Source: Proteus mirabilis ATCC 29906 (GTDB lineage Bacteria; Pseudomonadota; Gammaproteobacteria; Enterobacterales; Enterobacteriaceae). From it: a DNA stretch of 64,000 nucleotides. The notes under the pieces were generated by a model. It saw nothing but the letters and a program-made list of their open reading frames with translations. It did no database searches and had not been told where the DNA came from. The translations under genes were made by a program, and so were the position numbers. Positions 50,106-58,856 of the stretch are shown here, piece by piece (position 1 is the first letter of the stretch; each line of letters opens with the position of its first letter). The stretch spans positions 452,332-516,331 of the forward strand of contig NZ_GG668576.1 of assembly GCF_000160755.1 (NCBI RefSeq), given 5' to 3'.

Positions 50106-51102
50106 TTTACCCGTTATTTGGTTCATCATCATCGTATTTAGCACATTAATGTATATTGTGATGGATGGCTTCGATCTCGGCATCGGCATGCTCTATCCTT
50201 TTATAAAAGAGAGAGAAGATCGCGATTTAATGATGAATACTGTCGCCCCGGTATGGGACGGCAATGAAACATGGCTAGTTTTAGGTGGTGCGGCGCTATT
50301 TGGTGCGTTTCCTTTAGCGTATTCAGTGATCCTTGATGCTTTAGCCATGCCTTTAACTATCATGCTAGTTGCGCTTATTTTCAGGGGCGTTGCTTTTGAA
50401 TTTCGCTTTAAAGCCGATGACACTCATAAAGTTTTTTGGGATAACGCCTTTATTGTCGGCTCTCTATTAACCACCTTTATGCAAGGTATAGTCGTCGGTA
50501 GTATTGTTCAAGGTTTACCCATTATTGACCGTACTTTTGCAGGAAGCTATTTTGATTGGCTATCACCCTTTGCCCTGTTTTGTGGCTTTGGTCTAGTCAT
50601 TGCCTACTCACTGTTAGGGTGTGGCTGGCTCATTATGAAAACTCAAGGCCATTTACAACAGAGTTTGTATAAAGTGATCTTGCCATTAACGTTCGTTATG
50701 CTAGCAGTGATAGCCGTTGTCAGTTTATGGACACCATTAGCACAACCGGCGATTGCTGAACGTTGGTTTTCACTACCCAATATTTTCTTTTTCTTACCTG
50801 TACCACTGCTAGTGTTATATAGCGCTTGGTTGATTATTCGCGCAGTAAAGAAAAAAGGTCATTACTTACCTTTCTTTGCTTCTCTAGCGATTATATTTCT
50901 TGGTTTTACTGGGCTAGGGATTAGTATCTGGCCAAATATTATACCGCCGGCAATTAGTTTTATCGATGCATCAGCACCACCGGAAAGTCAAGGTTTTATG
51001 CTCGTTGGTGCGCTATTTATCATTCCCATTATTCTCGTTTATACATTCTGGAGTTATTACGTATTCAGAGGAAAAACCAATTATGAAGAAGGCTATCACT
51101 GA
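50095..51102 (+). CDS. cioB: Cyanide-insensitive bd-type oxidase subunit II (CioB)
   Basis: 335 residues, CydB family, about eight membrane segments; the N-terminal MDGFDLGIGML and PVWDGNETWLVLGGAALFGAFPLAY blocks are typical. The ATG at 50095 has GGAGG 6 bases before it and overlaps the cioA end by 11 bases. Partner of CioA. Confidence 0.93.
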   Translation: MGIDLPVIWFIIIVFSTLMYIVMDGFDLGIGMLYPFIKEREDRDLMMNTVAPVWDGNETWLVLGGAALFGAFPLAYSVILDALAMPLTIMLVALIFRGVAFEFRFKADDTHKVFWDNAFIVGSLLTTFMQGIVVGSIVQGLPIIDRTFAGSYFDWLSPFALFCGFGLVIAYSLLGCGWLIMKTQGHLQQSLYKVILPLTFVMLAVIAVVSLWTPLAQPAIAERWFSLPNIFFFLPVPLLVLYSAWLIIRAVKKKGHYLPFFASLAIIFLGFTGLGISIWPNIIPPAISFIDASAPPESQGFMLVGALFIIPIILVYTFWSYYVFRGKTNYEEGYH

Positions 51103-51244
51103 TCCGAACCCTGAAACAAAACCCTCATTACTGAAAAAATGGGGTTGGTTAATTACCATTTGGTTTTGTAGTGTTTTAGCGCTATTTGCCGTTTCTTCGC
51201 TATTTCGTTTTTTAATGACGGCAGCGGGAATGAAAGTAAAGTAA
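51083..51244 (+). CDS. DUF2474-family small oxidase-associated membrane protein
   Basis: 53 residues with one membrane segment (WGWLITIWFCSVLALFAVSSLFRFLM). It overlaps the cioB end by 20 bases. DUF2474 proteins are found behind cioAB-type genes and probably play the stabilising role that CydX has in bd oxidases. Longer frames upstream are shadows of cioB. Confidence 0.85.
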   Translation: MKKAITDPNPETKPSLLKKWGWLITIWFCSVLALFAVSSLFRFLMTAAGMKVK

Positions 51245-51267
51245 AAAATCAATCAGGTAATATAAAA

Positions 51268-51294
51268 ATAAAGCGGGATAAATTCCCGCTTTAT
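51268..51294 (+). terminator. cio operon terminator
   Basis: ATAAAGCGGGA pairs perfectly with TCCCGCTTTAT around 5 bases, 24 bases past the last cio gene. Confidence 0.82.
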
Positions 51295-51471
51295 ATTAGT
51301 TAAAAAAATTCCTCTTTTTAACTCGCGTTACTGTTAGTGACTCTCCCCTCATAAAAATACAAGCGCTTTAATTTGTTGATTTTTATTTTCTTTATTTACA
51401 TCTTATTTGAACTACATCACGCTTCGACAAGTCAATCTTATTCATGGCTTTACTAAATTAGTGTTAATAGT

Positions 51472-51490
51472 GATAATGACTATCATTATT
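51472..51490. promoter_or_regulatory. Fur box upstream of the siderophore-interacting protein gene
   Basis: GATAATGACTATCATTATT matches the Fur consensus at 16 of 19 positions, 42 bases before the ATG. Confidence 0.82.
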
Positions 51491-51531
51491 GATTGTAAAT
51501 GATAATATATAACAAGTAATAAATAGCTTAG

Positions 51532-52392
51532 ATGGGTTGGATAAACGTGAGTAATCAAGACAGCACACAACAAAAGAATATTTATCGTCCTGCACCGCCT
51601 CGTTTGGTGCAAGTAAAACGTATAGTAGATATCACGCCGGGCATGCGCTCTATTACCTTTACTAGCGATGACTTGGACAATTATCCAAGTCACACAGGTG
51701 GTGCCCATTTAAAAATATTTTTACCTGTAGAAGGCCAAACTAAACCAACAATTCCAACACTCACTGACAAAGGCCCTAGTTGGCCCGAAAACCAACCAAG
51801 AGCGATAGTACGAACTTACAGTGTGCGAGCTATTCGTCCTGAATTAAAAGAGCTTGATATTGAATTTGCGGTTCATGAAGATGCAGGGCCGGCCATTAAT
51901 TTTGCTTTAAATGCCAAGGTAGGTGATTATATTGGCATTACTAATCCTGGAGGCCCTGATCCCCTATTGGCTCCCGCCTCTCATTACTATATGGCAGCCG
52001 ATCCCAGCTCATTACCCGCTTTAATGGCATTAATTGAAACAATGTCACCCGATGTACAGGGTAAAGCGGTGATCCGCATAGAAAATGAATCCGATCGCCA
52101 AATCATTGATGCTCCTCAGGGGCTAGAAATTGTTTGGCTAGTCGGCTCTGTTGAAACACAAACTCAGCCTCTGATTGATGAATTTATCTCTTGGTCGTTA
52201 CCAAAGGAAGATGTGGCATTTTGGATCGCCGGAGAAGATAAAATTATCCGTGCACTAAGACGTTATATTCGTCGTGATAAAGGCTATGAGCGCGGACAGA
52301 TTTATGCTATCCCTTATTGGCGTTTTGGCTTTAATGAAGAAGGTTATCATGCAGAGCGTCATCATGTTATGGATAATGAAGATGTAAGCTAA
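51532..52392 (+). CDS. Siderophore-interacting protein (ferric-siderophore reductase, ViuB/YqjH type)
   Basis: 286 residues. FAD-binding SIP domain with RTYSVRAIRPELKELDIEFAVHEDAGPAINFA, then a C-terminal NAD(P)-binding part with YMAADPSSLPALMALIE and FWIAGEDKIIRALRRYIRRD. These cytoplasmic flavoproteins reduce ferric siderophores to free the iron. The Fur box agrees. Two starts are possible: ATG at 51532 (weak ribosome site) or GTG at 51547 (GGAT upstream). No siderophore receptor gene is next to it. Confidence 0.9.
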   Translation: MGWINVSNQDSTQQKNIYRPAPPRLVQVKRIVDITPGMRSITFTSDDLDNYPSHTGGAHLKIFLPVEGQTKPTIPTLTDKGPSWPENQPRAIVRTYSVRAIRPELKELDIEFAVHEDAGPAINFALNAKVGDYIGITNPGGPDPLLAPASHYYMAADPSSLPALMALIETMSPDVQGKAVIRIENESDRQIIDAPQGLEIVWLVGSVETQTQPLIDEFISWSLPKEDVAFWIAGEDKIIRALRRYIRRDKGYERGQIYAIPYWRFGFNEEGYHAERHHVMDNEDVS

Positions 52393-52912
52393 GCGTATTT
52401 TAGATAAAACGAGTTGGCTGTACCGGCAGCATATTAAGACCCTCATTTAATATGCTGCCTTTTTATAGGAATGGTAATAGCGAAGAAATCTTTAATATTT
52501 AACTTATATAAACAATAATTCACCTAACACAACTCCTGACAAAACAAACAAAAAAACTATTAACTCATCAAAATTAAATAAATAACAGAAATAAAACCCA
52601 ATTTACACAGTCAATTTAAACAAAAAAATATAAACCATTAAGCCAATCAAAATCTTTCACTAAAATAATATTTAATTATTATTGAAACAGAACAGTAATT
52701 TAATTATTATACCGCCGCTTGACGTTACTCTTTATTAGCTAGATATAACATATTGAACTTAATTTATTTATATTTTTAGAGTGAAAAATTCAAAAACAAT
52801 AGCAAATAATAATTTTATTATCTTCAATTGATTATTAGAATTTGACTGAGTCAAAAAATAATAGAGATTAACCTAAATCTATGTATTTTTACTATTGAAT
52901 TAAGGATGAAAA
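52393..52912. other. Long AT-rich gap before the DUF805 gene
   Basis: 520 bases. Only the terminator at 52425 stands out. The rest is very AT-rich; no ORF, tRNA or dyad could be supported. Confidence 0.55.
52425..52464 (+). terminator. Terminator hairpin, copy 1 of a duplicated element
   Basis: GGCAGCATATTAA pairs perfectly with TTAATATGCTGCC (loop GACCCTCAT) and is followed by five T. It ends the siderophore-interacting protein gene. The same stem recurs at 53503. Confidence 0.88.
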
Positions 52913-53296
52913 ATGAATTGGTACTTAGAGGTTATTAAAAATAATTATGCTAATTTTTCAGGTCGTGCGCGCCGAAAAGAATATTGGATGTTTATAGTGG
53001 TAAATACCATTATTTTAGCTGTGTTATATGGGATCATGTTCTCTTCTATCGACAGTTATACTGGTGAAATGAGTGGCACAGGCTTTGCTGCTTTGATTAT
53101 TATCGGCATCTACTCTTTAGCAACTATTATTCCTAATATTGCCGTGACAGTGCGCCGTTTTCATGACCAAGATAGATCTGGTTGGATGGTTTTATTATCA
53201 TTTATTCCTTTCGTTGGCGGACTGATCCTGTTTATTTTTATGTGTTTAGATGGTACTAGAGGTGAAAATAGATTTGGTCTTGATCCTAAAGCCTAA
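52913..53296 (+). CDS. DUF805-family inner-membrane protein
   Basis: 127 residues with about four membrane segments. Family marks: FSGRARRKEYWMF near the N-terminus, VRRFHDQDRSGWMVLL in the middle and the C-terminal DGTRGENRFGLDP. Related to YhaH/YhaI of E. coli; function unknown. AAGGATGAAA precedes the ATG. It is flanked by two copies of the same terminator hairpin. Confidence 0.88.
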   Translation: MNWYLEVIKNNYANFSGRARRKEYWMFIVVNTIILAVLYGIMFSSIDSYTGEMSGTGFAALIIIGIYSLATIIPNIAVTVRRFHDQDRSGWMVLLSFIPFVGGLILFIFMCLDGTRGENRFGLDPKA

Positions 53297-53502
53297 TAGC
53301 TAATTAATTTCTATCTTAATACAGTGAGTAAACTATTTATATAATTTACTTACTGTGTTGATTCTCCTTTCTCTTACAGTCGCTTCTCTTACCCCCTATT
53401 AGCATAGGATTTTATACCTGATTATTTTAAGTAATATTATCCACATACTATTATGCTCATGTATGCCATATAGTAATTTAAATAACATGAATGTTTTTTA
53501 TC

Positions 53503-53543
53503 GGCAGCATATTAATACTCTTATTTAATATGCTGCCTTTTTT
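53503..53543 (+). terminator. Terminator hairpin, copy 2 of a duplicated element
   Basis: The same perfect 13-bp stem as at 52425 (GGCAGCATATTAA with TTAATATGCTGCC), loop TACTCTTAT, followed by six T. It lies about 200 bases past the DUF805 gene and before the convergent phoH end. Confidence 0.88.
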
Positions 53544-53565
53544 ATTGCTATGCTAAAGAAATATT

Positions 53566-54351
53566 TTAATCACTATATGCTGCTAATACATGCTGACATA
53601 GACTGGAACGCACACAATCTTCTTCATTAAATTTAATGACACCAACACGCTCATTAGCTTGAAAACGACTTAGTGCATCAGCTAATCCTGAGTTTACATT
53701 GGCAGGTAAATCGCATTGCGTAATATCACCGTTAACAATCACTGTCACATTTTCTCCCATTCGCGTTAAAAATAATTTCATTTGATTAATGGTGACATTT
53801 TGCGCTTCATCCAATATGACAAATGCATTTTCAAAAGTACGTCCTCGCATATAGGCAAATGGGGCTATTTCAACTTTGCCTATTTCAGGCCGTAAACAAT
53901 ATTGTAAAAAAGAGGCACCTAAACGTTTAACTAATACATCATAGACAGGACGAAAATAAGGCGCGAATTTTTCTGCTATATCGCCAGGAAGAAAACCTAA
54001 ATCTTCATCAGCTTGTAATACAGGCCGAGTAACAATAATTCGCTCTATCTCTTTATTAATAAGGGCATCAGCAGCCATTGCTGCACTTAAAAACGTTTTA
54101 CCACACCCCGCTTCCCCTGTCGCAAAAACTAAATTTTGATGTTTAATAGCGTTCATATATTGGCGTTGAACTTCATTACGAGGAGAGAGTGTTCGTTGAT
54201 CACGTTTCTCTCTCGCCATACCAATTGTTTCTAGATCCCCAAATCCTGGTAAAACCATAACATTATCTCGATGGGCGGCATTACGTTGCTCTTTACGTAA
54301 TGTACGTTTATTTTCTCTACGTAAACGTGTTGCTGCTTTTTGTCTACTCAT
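53566..54351 (-). CDS. phoH: PhoH-family ATPase, phosphate-starvation inducible
   Basis: 261 residues from the ATG at 54351, chosen because E. coli PhoH also starts M-RQKA after a similar leader. Walker A ATGEAGCGKTF, the very conserved IIVTRPVLQADEDLGFLPGDIAEKF block and Walker B FVILDEAQN are intact. PhoH proteins are RNA-associated ATPases, some with nuclease neighbours; the exact role is unclear. Expression should depend on PhoB, since a perfect Pho box lies upstream, and may be tuned in the 220-base leader. Confidence 0.93.
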   Translation of the reverse strand: MSRQKAATRLRRENKRTLRKEQRNAAHRDNVMVLPGFGDLETIGMAREKRDQRTLSPRNEVQRQYMNAIKHQNLVFATGEAGCGKTFLSAAMAADALINKEIERIIVTRPVLQADEDLGFLPGDIAEKFAPYFRPVYDVLVKRLGASFLQYCLRPEIGKVEIAPFAYMRGRTFENAFVILDEAQNVTINQMKLFLTRMGENVTVIVNGDITQCDLPANVNSGLADALSRFQANERVGVIKFNEEDCVRSSLCQHVLAAYSD

Positions 54352-54454
54352 AATGGTATTTACCTTTGTTAGTCTCAAAAAGTCATCAGATCAATCATTG
54401 TTTGACTAGAAAATAAGGTGAGCCTCCCTCAGACTCTATTGCGCTGTAGAAAAC

Positions 54455-54512
54455 AAAAAAGCCGGTCACAGACTTGAGCATTAAACATCAATGCACAGTT
54501 GCTACCAGCTTT
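54455..54512 (-). terminator. Intrinsic terminator inside the phoH leader
   Basis: On the - strand AAAGCTGGT (54512-54504) pairs with ACCGGCTTT (54466-54458), one G-U, enclosing a smaller stem GCATT/AATGC, and is followed by six T. It lies about 60 bases after the predicted transcription start and about 105 bases before the phoH ATG. Its 5' arm overlaps the last codons of the leader ORF. Confidence 0.7.
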
Positions 54513-54564
54513 GTCTTGGTGATTTAAAATTTTGATTGCTTCTGTCATTCATATTCCCCATCAT
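54502..54564 (-). CDS. Possible phoH leader peptide, 20 codons
   Basis: ATGATGGGG... encodes 20 residues ending RQSW and stops inside the 5' arm of the terminator stem. Its first ATG lies only a few bases from the predicted start of transcription, so translation would be nearly leaderless; a second in-frame ATG at 54552 has GGGGA in front. No family recognised. It is the overlap with the terminator, not the peptide itself, that makes it worth listing. It may be chance. Confidence 0.35.
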   Translation of the reverse strand: MMGNMNDRSNQNFKSPRQSW

Positions 54565-54593
54565 GGAGTTAGAGTGAAAATTAACGAAGCTTT

Positions 54594-54611
54594 ATGACAG
54601 TATAATGACAG
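54594..54611 (-). promoter_or_regulatory. Pho box (PhoB site) of phoH
   Basis: On the - strand CTGTCATTATACTGTCAT: two perfect CTGTCAT heptamers 11 bases apart, matching the PhoB consensus. A -10-like TTAATT follows 9 bases downstream (54584-54579), which predicts a start near 54571. Confidence 0.9.
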
Positions 54612-54697
54612 AACAAAAATTTTTTCAATATTTAAGTCATTAATAACGCGATTAAGTTAACATTTTGCTAACAAAGAGCGCTATTGAGGGGAATAAA

Positions 54698-55141
54698 ATG
54701 CGTTTTTTAAAATTACCTTTTATTTATTGGCTGCTACTCAATTGCATCCCATTTATTGGCTTTGAACTACACTCAGGCAATATAAAACCCGGTGTTTTTT
54801 TCTATTTAGGTGCTCTAACGATCATCACTTCAGGGATTTGGCTATTTTTCTGCCTTTACTTTTTTATCAAACATAATACATCTCCTAACCCTCACCAGAC
54901 ACCGCGCCAGTTAGTCACCACAGGTCCATATAAAATAAGTAGAAATCCTATGTATCTTGGCTTTCTCGATATTAGTATTGGGCTGTTTTTTATTTTTGGT
55001 AACTGGGGATTTTTAGGGGCTGCGCTTGCCTTCTACTTTATTACCGATCGCTATACTATTGTGCAAGAAGAGAAAATATTAAGTGAGCGGTTTCCACAAG
55101 CGTGGCGACAATATTGCCGCCACGTTCGACGCTGGATATAA
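54698..55141 (+). CDS. Isoprenylcysteine carboxyl methyltransferase-like membrane protein
   Basis: 147 residues from the ATG with GAGGGG 8 bases upstream. About four membrane segments and the family motif GPYKISRNPMYLGF...EEKILSERFPQAWRQYCRHVRRW, the SAM-binding region of ICMT/PEMT-type methyltransferases. Bacterial members methylate lipids or small isoprenoids; the substrate here is unknown. Confidence 0.85.
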   Translation: MRFLKLPFIYWLLLNCIPFIGFELHSGNIKPGVFFYLGALTIITSGIWLFFCLYFFIKHNTSPNPHQTPRQLVTTGPYKISRNPMYLGFLDISIGLFFIFGNWGFLGAALAFYFITDRYTIVQEEKILSERFPQAWRQYCRHVRRWI

Positions 55142-55151
55142 AAGATGTAGA

Positions 55152-56129
55152 CTAAAGCGCTTTACAGTTATTTGCTAATCGGTAACCCGCTTTAGTTGCT
55201 TCATTTTCGGTTTTAAAATATACCGCATTTTTATCTGACATGGTTCTATAACCAGTACAGTGTGAAAAATGATAAATTTTACTATTTAGATTACCTTTGA
55301 TCTGCTCATCTTGGGAGACTGTGGGCGCTTTAGGCATTTCTATTTTGTCAGTTGTAGGACGATATGTTGCAGTTAATCCTGCACCACTATTTTTATGTCC
55401 TAACTGCCACTTCATTTGTCCCGTAACAAAGGGATTATGATGCCCAACAATGTTAGCAATTCGATTATCTCGCTCTCTTTCCCACGGTGTTGGTGGGTAA
55501 GCTTTATCCCATGCCATAAAAAGCTGTTGTTGTTGACGTGACATTGAGAGGTTATAACGATCATGTAAGTAGAAATAGACACGTGCAACTTGGCCTTTCA
55601 CCTCATTACGAGGCTCAAAGGTGCGAGAAGCAAAATCGACCCGACTGCGACACTGGCCATATTGATAAGGCGCTTGAGATGATAATTGACCAAAGCTAAA
55701 ATTACTGCGATCACCATTCACCTCTCCAATCGAAGGCGCTAGATTATGTAAATCAGCCTCAATTTTGCCAAAAATAGGATCGTTTTTAACACAGTTAGCT
55801 CGCCCACCATTTTGCCAGCATTGACGTTGATGACCAAAAACCCAAGCAGGGACGATATGTTCCCATTCAATGCGTGAAGCTCGGGTGGCTTGTGCCCTCA
55901 CTTGATAACCACAACTGGCTAAATTAACACGTCCCCCCGATTTTCCTACCCACTCCCAATGACAACCACAATACAGCGTACCTTGGTTGTTTTGATTTTG
56001 ATCATAATAAATGCGTTCTCTGGCTAGCTGTTTTGCTTTAGTGAAATTTTCCGGTGCCTGTGCGGATACATTTAGCGTAATAATAAATAAACCTAACGCT
56101 AAAACAATATAGTGTAATATTTTTCTCAA
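55152..56129 (-). CDS. endA: Secreted endonuclease I with extra C-terminal domain
   Basis: 325 residues. Signal peptide (RKILHYIVLALGLFIITLNVSAQA), then an endonuclease I/Vvn domain: metal-finger catalytic histidine in RIEWEHIVPAWVFG, with NLAPSIGEVNGDRSNFSF and eight disulfide-type cysteines. E. coli EndA has about 235 residues; here about 45 more follow from residue 280, with GNLNSKIYHFSHCTGY and EATKAGYRLANNC, resembling the Ada-type metal-binding fold found at the end of some nucleases. Periplasmic or secreted, non-specific DNA cleavage. Converges with the preceding gene. Confidence 0.88.
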   Translation of the reverse strand: MRKILHYIVLALGLFIITLNVSAQAPENFTKAKQLARERIYYDQNQNNQGTLYCGCHWEWVGKSGGRVNLASCGYQVRAQATRASRIEWEHIVPAWVFGHQRQCWQNGGRANCVKNDPIFGKIEADLHNLAPSIGEVNGDRSNFSFGQLSSQAPYQYGQCRSRVDFASRTFEPRNEVKGQVARVYFYLHDRYNLSMSRQQQQLFMAWDKAYPPTPWERERDNRIANIVGHHNPFVTGQMKWQLGHKNSGAGLTATYRPTTDKIEMPKAPTVSQDEQIKGNLNSKIYHFSHCTGYRTMSDKNAVYFKTENEATKAGYRLANNCKAL

Positions 56130-56383
56130 AGTGCTATCTACCTTATACTCTCTTTTATTAAACCTAATAAGATTTATTATTAAATAACCAACTAATAATC
56201 TTATTTTTATTTGCGCTTACCATACCTTTTTTATTTATTTGAAGATATCTTTTTAATTCATTTTTTGATGGATTTACTAAAACAATACAAATGAAAAGTG
56301 CTAGAAAAAGGCGCTATTCATGTCATTGTGTAAAAACATCTTTGCTATGGTTTAAAGATTGGTATTTTAATGGAATAGATAAA

Positions 56384-56566
56384 ATGAATGAGAATATGCT
56401 GAATTTAATGAATGAGCTCGTCGAAATAACCAAAAAGCATGCGAACAATGAAGATGTTAAAGCGCATGCTAATTTAGAGTCAGAAAATAAATTAAGAATT
56501 CAAATTATTATTTCTGGTAAAAACGAACTGGATATTACATTAAATTCGCTACAACATGCGGTATAA
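56384..56566 (+). CDS. Small hypothetical protein
   Basis: 60 residues from the ATG at 56384 (MNENMLNLMNELVEITKKHAN), a charged helix followed by a beta-like KLRIQIIISGKNELDIT. Not recognised. The frame stays open 31 codons upstream with odd Cys- and Arg-rich content, which I take as non-coding. It ends 5 bases from the convergent yjjB stop. Existence is uncertain. Confidence 0.4.
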   Translation: MNENMLNLMNELVEITKKHANNEDVKAHANLESENKLRIQIIISGKNELDITLNSLQHAV

Positions 56567-56571
56567 AGCAT

Positions 56572-57060
56572 TTATACACTGGGACGTTTACGATATAACC
56601 ACAATCCAGGTAAAGATAGCCCAATAGAAAGAGCACCCACAATAAATGAAGCTTTAAGAAAATTAGTCACTAAAGCTTCAAAAATTTCTTCGCTATAGCC
56701 TATTTGAGTCAACTTCACCACGGAGATCATCGCAACATAAGCATTGATCCCAGGAAACATAGGAATAATCGCTGCAACAGTGAAAACTTTTGGATGAGCT
56801 AACCACCAGCGTGACCATTGAATACCTATACAACCGACTAGAATAGCGGCACAAAAGCTTGCCCACTCAATATTCATACCACTTATCATTAATACCGTAC
56901 GAGAGCCATGCCCTATTGCACCTAATAACGCACAATACTTTAATGCACGTAGCGGTACATTAAATACCATTGCAAACCCCACCGCAGGTATTGCCGCTAA
57001 AATCATATCTTCAATTAGCGTTAGAATAATGTTGATTATGCCCAATCTCTTAACTCCCAT
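56572..57060 (-). CDS. yjjB: YjjB, C-terminal half of a ThrE-type exporter
   Basis: 162 residues with about five membrane segments. Block [38 protein letters not shown] and the end [18 protein letters not shown] match E. coli YjjB. It corresponds to the second half of the threonine/serine exporter ThrE and works with YjjP; the E. coli pair has been linked to succinate export. Its start lies inside the yjjP end (25-base overlap). Confidence 0.93.
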   Translation of the reverse strand: MGVKRLGIINIILTLIEDMILAAIPAVGFAMVFNVPLRALKYCALLGAIGHGSRTVLMISGMNIEWASFCAAILVGCIGIQWSRWWLAHPKVFTVAAIIPMFPGINAYVAMISVVKLTQIGYSEEIFEALVTNFLKASFIVGALSIGLSLPGLWLYRKRPSV

Positions 57061-57839
57061 ACTGCCATCGCTAAAATAACCCCTAAGCAGGTAGCAAGTG
57101 TCAACATCGTTGCCATCGCCCAGCGTGCGAGTCCTGTATTAACATGACCTTTAAACATATCAGCAACAGCATTAATTAAAGGAAATCCAGGAACTAATAA
57201 TAGAACGCTCGCGGCCATTGATATAGTGGCAGTAACTTGAAAATAAGGGAGTTTTAGCAATAAACCTGATACTGATGTCGCAACAAATGCCGTAATACAA
57301 AAGTTGATTAAAGGATTTACTTGACGATGAGTGAGGAGCTGACGAACCCACATTCCCATTCCTCCCCCCAAAGCAGAGACTAAAAAGCCATCCCAATCAC
57401 CGCCATTCAATTTGGAAAAACATCCACAAGAAAGTGCAACCATAACAATAATTATCCAACGTGGATAACGTAGTGGTTTGATATGTTCAAAACGTTTCCT
57501 TGCTTCATCAATATCAGCGAGATGATGCTCAACTAAAATAACAATGTGCTGAACTTCGGTAACAACATGCATATTGATACCACGATCAACAATTTTTCGT
57601 GTTGAGGTTTGGCAATGACCATTAACTATTGTCGTTAATACCACCGCATTGGCTGAAATGGCCGTTTCAACTTGATGAACGCCTAAAGCCAGCCCAAGTC
57701 GCGTTGAGAGCTGTTCAACCAACATACTTTCAGCACCATGTTGTAACAACAATAGCGCCGTTTGAATACATAATTTCGTAATTTCACGCTGTTTATCTTG
57801 TGAAATGGCATATTCTTCAGCCATTATCTGATTATCCAT
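57036..57839 (-). CDS. yjjP: YjjP, N-terminal half of a ThrE-type exporter (DUF1212)
   Basis: 267 residues: a soluble N-terminal region (about 1-120, [23 protein letters not shown]) and about five membrane segments after [19 protein letters not shown]. Forms a two-part exporter with YjjB. The start could be the ATG at 57839 or the fifth downstream residue's ATG at 57824. Confidence 0.93.
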   Translation of the reverse strand: MDNQIMAEEYAISQDKQREITKLCIQTALLLLQHGAESMLVEQLSTRLGLALGVHQVETAISANAVVLTTIVNGHCQTSTRKIVDRGINMHVVTEVQHIVILVEHHLADIDEARKRFEHIKPLRYPRWIIIVMVALSCGCFSKLNGGDWDGFLVSALGGGMGMWVRQLLTHRQVNPLINFCITAFVATSVSGLLLKLPYFQVTATISMAASVLLLVPGFPLINAVADMFKGHVNTGLARWAMATMLTLATCLGVILAMAVWELRDWA

Positions 57840-58028
57840 ACTACGCCTTAGTATTTATCAAAAAACGCGCCATAACCAATTGAAAGCTTATCAGTATAGT
57901 TCAATCATGACGCTATCGTCTTTCTATACTATTATGAATAATTAAAATATTTAAGGCTGAAAGTAGATCAAAGTTTTCTCTTACTATCATATGATTGTAA
58001 TAAATATAAAATATAGTGATTATATTTC

Positions 58029-58856
58029 TCAAATAGTATTGATATTAGTCATCATATGTTGCCAAAGGAAATCAAGATCTTCCGGAATAGGTTGTGAATT
58101 AAATAACTGTTTTTTAAGTTCTTTTTCTTTTATATTACCAATATGAGAAATAAGCACAGGATAAACTACATTTTTAAAAAAATGTTTCCCGTGTATATAT
58201 TGTTTTAATTGTTGATCTACTGTGCATGCATTTATTTCTTGCTTTTTATGCTTGAGTTTTTCTAATAATTGAGAAGGCTCAAGATATTGATGCCACTTTT
58301 GTAAAATTTGTTCAATTTTTACTGTATCATTGCTTGTATTAAGTTCTAATAACGATTCTTTAAATCCCAAACTTCTTAATCCTTCCCATAAAGGATTAAT
58401 GATTGCCCATACCGCAGCATGATTTCGCCAATTTTCAAGCTGAGTCTCGATATCTTTCCTTAATGTTTCACATCCATTTTCTATGCTATTTTTCTTATTT
58501 TCAGGTAATGCAGACCAAATTTCATCAGGAAGAACAAGATAGTTCTCAATACAAAAACGAGGAAGAATGAATAAATTGGGTAATTGTTCTTGTTTTTCCT
58601 CAATTTTAGCATTATCCCATTCATCTCTATCGACAATACCAAGCCAATCTTGTTCTTGGGCTAAAATATCCAACATATTTTGTTTCTTGCCCGTGCTAGC
58701 AATAACCCAATACTGTTCCCAACTAGGAAACTTTTTTCTTAAAAAAGCGCCAAAAGCTAACTCATCATCACTGCCTTCAACTAATAATACTTTTTTAGTT
58801 GAGCTACCTACTTGTTGATCTTTTATTCGATTAATTGTTCCATCAATTTTCGACAT
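58029..58856 (-). CDS. DUF4435/TOPRIM-like nuclease, AriB-like partner
   Basis: 275 residues. A TOPRIM-type core is visible: VLLVEGSDDELAFGAFL gives the catalytic glutamate (Glu27) and GIVDRDEWDN the D-x-D pair (Asp76, Asp78). FILPRFCIENYLVLPDEIW is the typical DUF4435 segment. In PARIS defence systems such a protein (AriB) is held by an ATPase and released as a toxic nuclease reported to cut tRNA. The gene start overlaps the ATPase gene by 14 bases with AAGGA upstream, so they are one unit. Assignment to PARIS is an inference. Confidence 0.78.
   Translation of the reverse strand: MSKIDGTINRIKDQQVGSSTKKVLLVEGSDDELAFGAFLRKKFPSWEQYWVIASTGKKQNMLDILAQEQDWLGIVDRDEWDNAKIEEKQEQLPNLFILPRFCIENYLVLPDEIWSALPENKKNSIENGCETLRKDIETQLENWRNHAAVWAIINPLWEGLRSLGFKESLLELNTSNDTVKIEQILQKWHQYLEPSQLLEKLKHKKQEINACTVDQQLKQYIHGKHFFKNVVYPVLISHIGNIKEKELKKQLFNSQPIPEDLDFLWQHMMTNINTI

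Noticed and set aside
56291..56383. 31-codon extension of the small hypothetical gene
   Set aside because: Cys- and Arg-rich, with no ribosome site; the internal ATG looks better.
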